The position numbers and the translations under genes were made by a program. Below, in pieces: positions 32,758 to 44,062 of a stretch of DNA of 64,000 bases. The DNA is from Trissonchulus latispiculum (lineage: Eukaryota; Nematoda; Enoplea; Enoplida; Ironidae), in NCBI GenBank assembly GCA_030248195.1, contig JASAND010012663.1, positions 1 to 64,000 on the forward strand, in the 5' to 3' direction. The notes beneath the pieces are model-generated. The model was given only the letters and a program-made list of their open reading frames with translations, ran no database searches and was not told the DNA's origin. Each line of letters begins with the position of its first letter. Within the stretch, counting starts at the first letter, position 1.

Positions 32758-33213
32758 CCTGAAAACCATGTATTTATTATGAGAAATAACTGCAAATTTC
32801 TACTCAGCCAAACATTTTTGCGGGACCTTACGCAGAGCTCCGAAAAGAGATTTGCGGAATTTTCAAAAAAAGAAGAAAAAAGAATTTCGCAATTTTTTTC
32901 GCAAACAAAAAACACAGCTTACTGAATTTACTTACCGTATATATTTACTGAAATCCGTCAGTAAATACAGTATTTACTGAATGCAGAAATTACTACAACA
33001 TATACATATATATACATATATACGTGTATATATATATATATATTGATTATTTCATTTCCCTGTCTTTGGTCTTGCAGATGTGGCAATTGAAAACATTAAC
33101 CTGTAATTTATTCCGAAAATGACTAAACCTATAGCTCATAGCTTAACAAAGAAAGTGCTTTAAATTAATTCCTGGGGGAGTCTTAAATTGAAAAATTCTG
33201 CAACTATGGGGGG

Positions 33214-33470
33214 CACTAGCGTAGCCAGAAAATAATGTCGGAGGGGGCAAGCCAAAAATGCTCTGAAATTTCTACCGCAACTAAACAGATGGTGGAAATT
33301 TTCAAGCAAAATCTGGTGCTGTTTGAGGTATCTTCATTGAAAAGTAGTGCCGCAGTCGCAAATTTTTCAAAATATTTATTCGCGCTGCTGCTACTAATTA
33401 AAAATTTTTTCTTTTGTCTCCGATTTCGGGGGGGGCACGCCCCCTCGCCCCCCCCCTGGCTACGCGCCTG
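33214..33470. mobile_element. Short hAT-like MITE (GCGTAGCCAG ends)
   Basis: 257 bp, ends CACTAGCGTAGCCAG and CTGGCTACGCGCCTG, perfect 8-bp TSD ATGGGGGG (33206-33213, 33471-33478). Confidence 0.85.
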
Positions 33471-33544
33471 ATGGGGGGAATCCGCACCCCAGACCCGTCT
33501 GGGGGTGTTATTCCTTCGCGACATTTGGGTTCTCCACAGCCCTT

Positions 33545-33599
33545 CCACGCGTGCAGTGCTAGCTCATATTATTTGCTGGTCTGAAGTAAACCAGCAAGA
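33545..33599 (+). mobile_element. Composite-family-like hairpin tail, variant stem
   Basis: AGCTCATATTAT followed by the stem TTGCTGGT/ACCAGCAA. It has the same conserved lead-in as the E-family tails but a wholly different stem. Confidence 0.45.
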
Positions 33600-34110
33600 A
33601 CGTGCTTAGAAAAATATTGCTTTCATGTCTAAAATATCAAAAATTCTCAACTTCTGGGGATTCAAAAGCAATTCAGTTCAAAAAATCTGAAGTTGAAAAT
33701 TATCAACTTTGATATTAAAGGGTTAGTCTCCCTAGCAGTATTTGGTGAAGACCTGAAAAAAGTCAACTTTAATAATTAAGCCGTTTCTGGTGAACATTTG
33801 AGAAAATTTTTTAATTAATAATTAACGCTTCTGTAGCCGCTTTTGGTGAAAATCTGAAGAAATCAATTTTATTTTGAAAAGTGTTGAAAGTTACGACTGT
33901 GGGTCACGGAAAAAATTGCTGAATTTCTAGGGGTTGGTGGGTTCGGCCCCCGCACCCTCGCATCCGTCCCCCCCCCGACTAGCCAAAATCCGCCCATCCC
34001 GAAGCAAAGACCAATCTACGCCACTGTGATGTACGTTTTTTCTGGTTTAGGTCATATCCTGTGATTCTGGTTCTTTGAACTTTAAGGAATTTCTATTGCT
34101 TAACACTAAT

Positions 34111-34986
34111 ATGGATAGGACGTTTGTTCGTGGAAAACGTATTCATTCTGTGAACGATAATGAGCCTGATGTTCATTGTTCGTCGTCTAAACAGCGACGT
34201 CGTTCTCGACAAGTCAGCCGCGAAGCCCAGGAATCTTCATCCTCCAGTGATTCTTCTTCTTCGTCCAGTTCCAGCGACGATGAAAGTTCAACCAGTGGGG
34301 GCAGTTCTGTTGAAAAAGACGAAGCTCAGTCATCGAGTGCGACGCCCCTGAATGTGAATCAGGAACCAGCATCATCCTTTCCAGGTGCTGAATTTGCCCT
34401 GCCATATCTTTCTATGATGGGAGCTTTTGCCATGTTTCAGGAACAGATGGCTTTGGCTAAATCAACAGCTACTTTTCCGACTAATCCCGTGTCCCTGGCT
34501 AATCTCCCACCGCCTCCACCGGATTCCACAAATCATTTACCTCCTCCGGTAGATGACCAATGGAATATGGAAAAGAATTCGGCCACTACTGACGACGACG
34601 ATGATGATGACGACGATGAAGACGGTGAAACTGGTGCCACCGTTGCAACAGCGGATAGTCAGCAAAGCTATACACAGTCCTCCCAGCACCGACCGCAGAC
34701 AGCTGACTCTAGCTTTCATTACGATGACGCAGAGGAGGTGATCATTGGACCAAAGCGTCCAAAAACTCAGGAGCAGCTGGAACTGGAAGAAAATGGACTC
34801 CCTTGCAGATTCAATGCCAAGCCGACGGATGGAATGACTATGTATAAGAAGAAGGGACAGCGACGTGCTCACATTACTAAAGCGACCAGAAGGCGTATGC
34901 GACGAGAACGACTGAAGCATAAATTTGATACGATGAGAAAGGGTCGATTCTGGGAGATACAACAGATGATGCAAGAGGGAAAGTAG
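34111..34986 (+). CDS. Unrecognised acidic/Ser-rich nuclear-type protein
   Basis: I do not recognise this protein. From the ATG at 34111 it is 291 residues and uninterrupted. It has a basic RRRSR patch near residue 30, a long Ser/Asp/Glu-rich tract, a Met- and Pro-rich middle, a run of Asp codons (about residues 165-182), and a compact basic end with GPKRPKTQEQLELEENG, then RRRMRRERLKHKF and WEIQQMMQEGK. Composition suggests a nuclear or RNA-associated protein, but that is inference. The frame stays open upstream to an AG at 34049-34050 preceded by a T-rich tract, so this may be the terminal or main exon of a spliced gene. It could equally be an intronless gene or retrocopy. The non-repetitive, codon-like conservation of its end makes it a good candidate for a real gene among the transposons. 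Confidence 0.7.
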   Translation: MDRTFVRGKRIHSVNDNEPDVHCSSSKQRRRSRQVSREAQESSSSSDSSSSSSSSDDESSTSGGSSVEKDEAQSSSATPLNVNQEPASSFPGAEFALPYLSMMGAFAMFQEQMALAKSTATFPTNPVSLANLPPPPPDSTNHLPPPVDDQWNMEKNSATTDDDDDDDDDEDGETGATVATADSQQSYTQSSQHRPQTADSSFHYDDAEEVIIGPKRPKTQEQLELEENGLPCRFNAKPTDGMTMYKKKGQRRAHITKATRRRMRRERLKHKFDTMRKGRFWEIQQMMQEGK

Positions 34987-35596
34987 ACGGATAGACATGT
35001 TTAACTTGAGTTTGATCGTAGTTTATTGTATATTTTATGTCGTATATATATGTCGAAGCAAAATATTCAAATCTGCTAGTATCTGGCACTACATTCTTGC
35101 CAGACAGGTATCAGGCATGCCAGATAGCATAATGACATTAGAAAGTATATATACCTATATTTATTTGACTGTCTGGCTTGTAGGGTGCCTGATTATCTGG
35201 TGTAAATTCCAAGGCATTTGTCTATCTGGCAGAAAGTAAGAAAATTCAGTCCATTTACATTTATAAAATACGGAATCTAACTTAAATCTAAATCAAATAT
35301 TTTACCAAATTCGCGGTATTGTGTAGCTCCGTGTGTTGTGGCTACTTCTCAAGAATCATTTAATAGGATGTTTTGCAATCAATCGTTGTTATTGTTGTTG
35401 TTTTGTGAATTGTAAATCAAGTTTGCGTTGAAATTTTGTGTATGCGTATTGTTTATGTTTGATTATCACCTTAGCTCCGATTTTTGCTCTTTGTAATCAA
35501 GAATTGTCTGTCTTCTAAACATTTTTTGTCGTATTGAACGGGGGTTTTAGACTTAAGACAAAGGTTAAGGTTTTAGACAAAGCTGGATGAGACTGT

Positions 35597-35669
35597 GCCT
35601 CCGTAGCTCCGTGGGCTTAGCGTTTGCCTAGTGCGCAAAAAGTCGTGGGTTCGAGTCCCACCGGAGGTC
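35597..35669 (+). tRNA. tRNA-like gene, anticodon AGT (Thr-like)
   Basis: Folds as a 73-nt cloverleaf. The acceptor stem is GCCTCCG/CGGAGGT (one G-U pair), the anticodon stem TTTGC/GCAAA carries the loop CTAGTGC (anticodon AGT), and the T arm is GTGGG-TTCGAGT-CCCAC. The D stem is short. A T-run follows at once. G at position 37 is unusual for a tRNA-Thr, so a tRNA-derived repeat remains possible. Confidence 0.65.
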
Positions 35670-35697
35670 CGAATTTTTCTTCTTCTTTCTCATTTAG

Positions 35698-36063
35698 CTG
35701 GGCTTATTCTAGGGAATTTTTCTTGGGGGGGGGGCTCTTTAGGGGGGCCCTCGGGGGGCGAGTAATTCTTGGGGGGAAGCGAAAATGTTTCAAATTTTTC
35801 TAAAAACATGCTAAAAATAGCGCTGTTTTTATAGTAATCCCCAAAAAAGTTCATTTTTAGTGCAAAAATATCGCTTAAATAGGCAAAAATCGACTAAAAA
35901 CCTCCGGCGAAGCCGGAAAATTTTTGAAAATTTGGCCTTCTGAGCGATTTTTTCAGGGCAAAAGTTGGTATATACCAAAAGGGGCACCCACTTTTTTTGG
36001 GGGGGGGGGCATTTTTGGGGGGAAGGGTGTTTATGGTTGGGACCCCCACTAGAATAAGCCCAG
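35698..36063. mobile_element. MITE with CTGGGCTTATTCTAG ends
   Basis: 366 bp, perfect 15-bp inverted ends, 5-bp TSD TTTAG. A fragment with similar ends lies near 5500 (GCATAAGCCC), and another may lie at 17700. It starts 28 bp downstream of the tRNA-like gene. Confidence 0.75.
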
Positions 36064-36543
36064 TTTAGATTATGTAACTCATGAGAAAGTGCATACTTGT
36101 TTAAAGACCACTTTGTGTGGCCTCAGAATTGTTTCAACTATTTTTGAATTTTTTGGGTAAGAGGAAATAGTCCTAGAAATTCATGTGTGTATGTACGTAT
36201 ATTTGACAGCATGTAGTGTTCTCGAATTCACTTAAAATATACAGACAATTTCAAAAAGTGGATGAAGAATCGAGGTTACACACATAAGTTTTTGGTAAAA
36301 ATACCAATTTAAACAAGGTCAAAACTTGTTTCCAGACTCTTACTATCCCCCCACCCCATTTGCATTATGCAAAATTCCCCCCATATGCACATATTATATA
36401 TGTGTGTATACTGAGCTAAGCTCAACATGCAGCTGTAATTAACAACATCTGCATTTGTCAGAAGTAAATAGTAATTGGCTTGATCATTTTTATTGAATCA
36501 GCTAAGAAAGAAGCACAGCTGTACAGTACTAAATATACGTTTC

Positions 36544-38240
36544 TAAAGTCTGACCAAAAATTCTTGGAACCGAAATGTGAGCGGCTGTCCTGAGTTATCA
36601 TTTGAAGGTAGCCTGCATAATGTATACATATTTCGAATCCTCAGGAACCCGAGATTTCGAAAATCCTGAAAAGTCCGAAATTCCGGATTTCATTCACGGA
36701 AAATTTAAAATTTTTAGTTTTTCGCCCAATTTTTATCGCAATCAAAATTTTAGTCCTGCTACACATTTTTGCTCCTAGAAGCTTTTCAGGAAAATGCACC
36801 CAATTTCCGGAATTCCGGGTTTTCAAAATTACCGGATTTGAAAAATTTCCTCCTATACCCACAATATGGGCATCATTCGAAAGCTCTTATCGGGCTGAAC
36901 AACTTTTGTAATAGAACGAACTCCTGAAAATGCACTCAATTCCAGGGAATTCGCTAAAACCGATTTTCAGAATTTAAAAAATTTTCTCCATTACCCACAA
37001 TATGGGTGTCATTCGAAAGCTCTTGATGAGCTGAACAAATCTTGTAATAGAATGTCCACAAATGCACCCAATTCCCGGAATTCACAAAATCAGAATTTCA
37101 CTCTAGCTTGGAAGTTTTTCTTGAATTCCGAAAAGTGGGCTCATTTCTGCAAAGAGCTTTCGAATGATACCCATATTGAGGGGCATTGGAGAAAATTTCT
37201 AAAATCCGGAAAACCGGTTTTCGCAAATTCCGTTTATTGAGTGCATTTTCAAGAGTTCGCTCTATTACAAAAGTTGTTCCTCCTCGATAAGAGCTTTCGA
37301 ATGATACCCATGTTGCGGGTATTGGAGGAAATTTTAAAATCTCCGGAACCCGAGATTTCGAAAATCCTGAAAAATCCGAAATTCCGGATTTCATTCACGG
37401 AAAATTAAAAATTTTTAGTTTTTCGCCTAATTTATATTGCAATCAAAATTTGGTCCCGCTACACATTTTTGCTCCTAGAAGCTTTTCAGGAAAATGCACC
37501 CAATTTCCGGAATTCCGGGTTTTCAAAATTACCGGATTTTAAAATTTCCTCCTATACCCGCAACATGGGTATCATTCGAAAGCTCTTATCGAGGAGAACA
37601 ACTTTTGTAATAGAGCGAACTCTTGAAAATGCACTCAATTCCCGGAATTTGCGAAAACCCGATTTTCCGGATTTTAGAAATTTTCTCCAATGTCTGCCCC
37701 TCAATATGGGTATCATTCGAAAGCTCTTGATGAGCTGAGCAAAGTTTCTACTAGAGCCAACTTGCAGAAATGAGCCCACTTTTCGGAATTCAAGAAAAAC
37801 TTCCAAGCTAGAGTGAAATTTGCATTTTTTGAATTCCGGGAATTGGGTGCATTTTTGGACATTGGTTCTATTACAAGATTTGTTCAGCTCATCAAGAGCT
37901 TTCGAATGACACCCATATTGTGGGTATTGGAGAAAATTTTGTTTAATCCTGAAAATCCGGTTTTGGCGAATTCCGGGATTTGAGTGCATTTTCAGGAGTT
38001 CGTTCAAAAGTTGTTCAGCCCGATAAGAGCTTTCGAATGATGCCCATATTGTGGGTGTAGGAGGAAATTTTTAAAATCCGGTAATTTTGAAAACCCGGAA
38101 TTCTGGAAATTGGGTGCATTTTTGTGAAAAGCTTCTAGGAGCAAAAATGTGTAATGTGTGTATCAAAAATGTGTACCTTCAAATGATAACTCAGGACAGC
38201 CGGGCAAATTTCGGTTCCCAGAATTTTTGGTCAGACTTTA
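36544..38240. mobile_element. Long palindrome, 1.7 kb
   Basis: Arms begin TAAAGTCTGACC and CCAAAAATTCTTGGAACCGA. The whole 1.7 kb is inverted about a centre near 37400. The motif TCATTCGAAAGCTCTT recurs eight or so times in alternating orientation. TSD not evident. Confidence 0.8.
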
Positions 38241-39600
38241 GTTAATAGAAGCCGACTGCCGCTACCGCCTTTATCGAATAAGCGCTCAAGTAATAATAAA
38301 TTTGGAAGATGTACGTATATATATACAATTTTTATTTTCTGAATGAAAATCACAAGTGACAGTTGCATGTTAGGTGTGTCATGAAGCGATTGCGCAGGCC
38401 AATGTAACATTAATTTTCATTAAATTCTTTTTTAGTGTAAATGTTTCGAACTTGTAATCAAATTCAAAACAAAAATCAATCGTCTAAGATATAGACAAAT
38501 ATATACATTACATAATTATGTTCCAACATATACAAACATCGTAAAAGACACGAAAAAATAACACAAAACAGAAAACAAATGATCTATGTTAGTGCGTGCT
38601 TGCGACCTCTACCAGACTTGATTCTCATACCCGCGGCTCATCAGTGGAGGAGTATGGAATTAAGCTTTTAGATCTTTTATTCCCCAATTAAGAATTCATA
38701 GAAAAATAGTCTCGCCGTCGGTCGCCTCAAGTAGTGATAGTTAAATAAATGCATACAGGAATATATAAACTTTGTGACATCAATATCCACAGATTATTTG
38801 AAGGTAAGTCAATTTTTAAAAAAAATTTTACGAAAGTATTTTCCAAGTAGCTAAAGGGTCTATGTTGATATCCTTATTAAAATTTGGATGTTTGACAGCC
38901 TTTAGAAAATATAATTTTAAAAGTCTATTTGTATAATTTTTATAAATTAACTTTTGTTTTAACGTGTTAATGTTAAAAATAAAGTTGACTTTATTCGAAC
39001 AAATTAGAGATATTCTAATTCTACACCTTAACTGCTACGGAAATGCACACTTGTGTAGTCTTGTGGCTGTGGGGGGAAAACTGCACAATCCCACGCAAGA
39101 CGCAAGCTCGCAAAAACTCTTTAAAACTGATTTCTAGTGTAAACATGAGCTTTTAATTTGATGGATCCATCTATTGGTATTGTGGAGAAATATTTAAACC
39201 AGAGTAAATAATAATGAACATTTCAGTGTAAATTTAAACTGTTTCCTTTTCGACTGGCTTATTAGCAATAGGTTTGTTGTTGAGTGCGATTCAAATTTCA
39301 TTTCTAGTTGCAGTTGGGTATGGTTGTATTGAGTTGGGCTTTTTGGATTCTTTTGCGTGCCTTTGCTGGGTTTTACATTGCGTGCTAATGAAGTACTTTG
39401 TATGCGTGTATGCGTATTATATATTGTTCAACCAAGCATATTTGAAATTTGTATTCTTTTTTCTATATGCGTTGCGAGCATTGACGTTTGTCTGCAGTAA
39501 AATCGTGTGGTGTAGTTTATTTTTTAGATCAAGAGCACCTCTAGGTAGAGAAATAGACACCGATCACGGATAACTTCCATTATCATCGAGATATCAATAA
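38241..39600. other. No gene recognised
   Basis: AT-rich. A 99-codon frame at 39274-39573 is hydrophobic and low in complexity, and I do not support it as a gene. Confidence 0.45.
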
Positions 39601-40806
39601 GTATAGCTTAGAAATCTGTGTTTGTCAGCACGTACCTTGAAGCGGACCCGGCCCGACTGTTGGTAGGCAGGCAGGGATGCGTAGTCGCGTATTTGGAAAC
39701 TGCATAATTGAGACGCGCAAGGAAACTGCACTGCTGTGGCACGCACAGGTGTGACTGGCCGGGCTTTCCTCGGCCGGCAAACAACTGCAGAGCACCCGGC
39801 CGACCGGCCGGGCCGGCCGAGTAAAAAAACCGGACGGGCAACAACACTAGTGCTCTGTGTCGAATGTCCAACACTTATACAACTTTATAATCTCAAATTT
39901 AACTTATGAAAGTAAGTACTGTTAAGTCTTAGCTGGTTATTATTAGGGTTGTGCTCAATACGAAAAAAGGGGGGCTGGGCCGCTTCATTTGGAGGGCCGG
40001 CCCCCGAAGCCGTGTTCAACACCGGCCCCCGGATCCGAGTTCACCGCAGCCCCCATGCCAGGAAATGTTTCCTTAAGAATATAATGATTTGAAAATAGTA
40101 ATTTTTGCATAATTTTATATACTTACGTTGCAAGTTTGCGTTATTTTTTTGCTCTCTGAAAATGACTCCAATATTTTATTTCAATACTATACCTGCCCCA
40201 GTTAACCCATCTTGCCAGTGCAGTGGCATATCAAACAGATTAGAATAAAAATAATTGTAGGAGTTAGAATAGACAGAATGGAATGTACTCCCCGCCGGAA
40301 ACAATTTGGGAGAGGGCATCTTCCCTTCAGTCCCCTTTTCGTGTCTTTCCCATTATCCCCCCATAGCTTCGTAGAAGTACTGAAGATGCACAATTTGACG
40401 GATTGAGTTGAAATTTGGTAGGGGTAGGTTTTCGGACCTGCTGATTTCAAAAATGCAAACAATCAGGCTAAGCTTACATCTTAAGCTTAGAACTTTAGCT
40501 TATATATGTTGAGCTAACAAAAAGCTGGACCTAAAAACGGATTTCAGATTCGTGATCTACGACCCCGAAAACCCCTATATACATCTTTTCAGCAAAATCG
40601 AAGACAAAAAATTTTTCGGTTCCTCTTGCTCTTGGTCCCCCACTCCCCCCTTACCAAACTAAAATTTTAAATTTTTTAAAAAATTTTAAAAACTTTAAAA
40701 TTGTTTGCATTTTTGAAATCAGCAGATCCGAAAACCTACCTCTACCAAATTTCAACTCAATCCGTCAAATTGTGCATCTTCAGTACTTCTACGAAGCTAT
40801 GGGGGG

Positions 40807-42228
40807 CAGGGTTTTTTTTGGTTTTCGGATTTGCGTCAACCTTGCGTCCAGCTAATTTTAAGTTGCGTCCCGTTAAGAAATTTTGCGTCCTGGTAAAATT
40901 ATTGTTTTAACGTGTTTTATATGCAAAAATTGTATTCTTTATAAAAATGTCGATTATTTCTTCAGTGAAACATAATTTAATCGAATGAAAAATTAATTAG
41001 AACGGTGATGCTACTGAGAAGTAATGCACGATTGCAAAATATGTGAAATATGCCCTATATACACGACGGGGGGTCTGGGGGGCGGAGCTACAAGTTGAGA
41101 AATTTTTTGCGATTACGGAAAAATCCGTAATGCAAATGTTCAAAACGATTTAATTCGCATCTGTTGTATCTAACACATATCATTACCAATTTTTGATATT
41201 ATTGACGACACACATTATTCCGATGTTTTGATGTTATAGTTAAACTAATTAAGAATTAGTTAAATTGCTATAAAATTATCAGAACAAAGGCAGTAATCCT
41301 GTTTTGAAAACTCAGAGAACTAATGAATCCCGGAAACATTATGACAAACAAGCAGCTGGGGGTGTGGGGGGCGGAGCCCCCCAGAAGTTGGAGAAATTTT
41401 TTGAAATGACTGATAAATCCGTAATGAAAATGATTAAAAAGATTAACTTGTCATCAGATACATTTAACTAAAATAGCAAATGCATTTTTGTGTAAATTAT
41501 AGTATTTTGAGTTGTTTTCATTTTGAGAAGTAATAATCAATAAACAAAGAGCGTGCATGCGATGCGTAGTGGAGCATTAATAAAAGACGAAAACAGTGAA
41601 ATATTAACGTTGGTTACGAATACGATTGATTAACCCTTTAATGCCTGAATTTCTTAAGGACAAACGTTTTTCGATGACTGCGCTAGAATCCTTTAAATGA
41701 ACCAAACCAAAAATTGGATGCTCTACAAATTTGGTTGACTTTTGGTAATTAAGGGATTAACCCTCAGAAGCTGAAAATGTTTTGAAAATCCAGTCAAGAA
41801 CAAAATTTAGACTTTAAAAACTGTGCTAATGCAATTGTATGAACCTCATTACATTACATGATCCCAAAAATTTGGGTATTCGGCTACGGCTACAAATTTT
41901 ATTAATAATGGGCTTTGACCTGTAATGTATCGATACAGGTAGATAACTCAACTAAAAACTCAACAAGTACTGACACATTACAAAGCATTGGCATTCGATG
42001 ACATAGCGGAAAACACCAGGGGGTCTGGGGGCGGAGCCCCCTGAAACTCGAAAAAATTTTTGGAAAATATGGAAAAATTGGTACTGGAAACATTTAAAGT
42101 TTTCACTCTTACAAAAGTGAATTTTCTCCCGAAATAATGTTGCGTCTAGCTTGCGTCCCGTTAAAATTTCGTTGCGTCAAGATAAGAAACTTTGCGTCCA
42201 GACGCACTTCTGGACGCAAAAAACCCTG
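40807..42228. mobile_element. hAT-like non-autonomous element
   Basis: 1422 bp, ends CAGGGTTTTTT, with the perfect 8-bp TSD ATGGGGGG (40799-40806, 42229-42236). Subterminal TTGCGTCC motifs are repeated in opposite directions near each end, as expected for transposase binding sites. It contains three copies of a G-run/GGCGGAGCC hairpin motif. No transposase. Confidence 0.85.
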
Positions 42229-43078
42229 ATGGGGGGATAATGGGAAAGACCTGTCACGGTGCAGTTTTTCCCCCGGTGTAAAATTTCCCCCCGGAAAAAC
42301 TACACCGGTGTGGATTTTCCCCCCGGAAAAATTACACCGGTGCGAAATTTCCGGGGGGAAATTTTGCACCAAAGCCAGAATCAATGCAGATTTCAGTTTA
42401 TGAATTAAGTTTTGCTCATAAATATAGCAACTATGCTTTGAGGCTGGAATATGATTAGCCTAAAACGCTGAAATGCCAAAATAATTAATAATTTCTAATC
42501 TTATTAAATAAGTATCTTTCTTAGTAAAATAAAAACACAATTGAAATTTTGGAAGTTTTAGTCTCAGAGTTCAACCCCAGCTCAATGGTGAAATCTTTCC
42601 TTAGGGAAATTTTAAAAGGAAAGTTTACAAAATTCAGGTTAGCTTGGAAAATCTAGATTAATTTCAATTAATTGAGATTTCAATTTGCAAACTGAAAATT
42701 TTTATTTCAGCTTAATTCAATGAATTTTCTAAAATAAACTAAAAAATAAATTTTAATTTAATTGATTATTAATATTCTTGTTATACCTTTGCCCTACATA
42801 CAGATTTGAGCTCGGAGATAAAATCTCTAATATTTCAATTTATTTATTTTTACATAGAAAATTAAAACATAAAAATATTAGAAACCTAAGAAAGATTAGA
42901 AGTTATTATTTACTTAAGCATTTCACCCTTATAAGGTTTATTAAATGCAAAATACCTAGCAATTGAATACAATAATGATTATAATCAATCCTAAAAATCT
43001 TTTGTTTTTTCAAAAAACTTTATTTATTATATATTTGATTTAGTTTTGTATCTCTATCTCAGTCGGTTTATCTTCAGT

Positions 43079-44062
43079 AGTCAGAATTTCATATGTCAGA
43101 ATTTCATTCGTCAGAAATTAACCTTTCAAACTTTCATAAGTCAGAATTTCATTAGTCAGAATAAGGTTTTTGAAATAATGTAAGTTGAACTTTCATTTGT
43201 CAGAATTTCATAAGTCAGAATTTCATTAGTCAGAATTTCGTTAGTCAGAATTTAGGTTTTTGAAATAATATAAGTTGAACTTTCACAGAATTTCATATGT
43301 CAGAATTTCATTAGTCAGAAATTAACCTTTCAAACTTTCATAAGTCAGAATTTCATTAGTCAGAATAAGGTTTTTGAAATAATATAAGTTGAACTTTCAC
43401 AGAATTTCATAAGTCAGAATTTCATTAGTCAGAATTTCGTTTGTCAGAATTTTGCAAAAAAGCCATTTTCTTCCTGGCGCAAAGTGTAACAAAATGGCGG
43501 ATCTTGATGATAATTTTATAAAATGGTTTCTAGTCGACACAAATATATATGTGTTTTTGCTCAACCACCAGCAACGAGCAAAGCTCTGTTTTCAAAAGAT
43601 TTCCCCAATAACTGGGCTGGTTCCGTATACCTACATCTTACAGATAGGCAATGACGATAGGCGGTTTAGTTCGAATTCTAAAAGAATCAGAATGGCCAAG
43701 AGTAAGTAATAACTGTTGGATACTCTTGCTATGGCGCAAATCATCAAGGGTCTTTTTGGGGAAGAGTTAAAAGCTGCAAAGGAGTTGATTTTAGTTCTGC
43801 TCTTCTCTACTCTACCCTACTTTATCGGGAAAGGCCCTAAGATTGTGCAGCAACGTGCAAAAGTTTGAAGAAACTAGGAAAATCAAATTCTGACTTACGA
43901 AATTCTGATTAATGAAATTCTGACTAATGAAATTCTGACTATTGAAATTCTGACAAATGAAAGTTCAACTTATATTATTTCAAAACTTAAATTCTGACTA
44001 ACGAAATTCTGACTAACGAAATTCTGACTAATGAAATTCTGACTAATACGATTCTGACTGAT
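43079..44062. mobile_element. Fold-back element FB-3 (GTCAGAATTTCATTA arrays)
   Basis: The left arm holds about sixteen 15-bp units GTCAGAATTTCATTA, with AAGGTTTTTGAAATAAT inserts. The right arm holds about ten units in opposite orientation. The 430-bp spacer carries an exon-like open frame. Confidence 0.8.
43494..43709 (+). pseudogene. Exon-like segment captured in FB-3 spacer
   Basis: ATG in a good context (ACAAAATGG) opens MADLDDNFIKWFLVDTN, which continues to RIRMAKSK. A donor-like GTAAGT overlaps the end of the frame at about 43703. It resembles a first coding exon, but no family is recognised. The spacer is not palindromic. Confidence 0.35.

Noticed and set aside
34537..34998. 153-codon minus-strand frame opposite the 34.1-35.0 kb gene
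   Set aside because: Shadow of the Ser/Asp-rich coding strand.
37552..38007. 151-codon frame on the minus strand
   Set aside because: Inside the 1.7-kb palindrome; the peptide is a translation of recurring CATTCGAAAGC units.
39608..39874. 88-codon Gly/Pro/Arg-rich frame on the minus strand
   Set aside because: GC-rich sequence of the kind seen in GGGCCGG elements; partly repeated in inverted form near 45400-45500. No protein feature.
43079..44062. CRISPR-like regular repeats (GTCAGAATTTCATTA)
   Set aside because: The repeats are 15 bp with no spacers, inverted about a centre, in a eukaryotic context. A fold-back transposon explains them.
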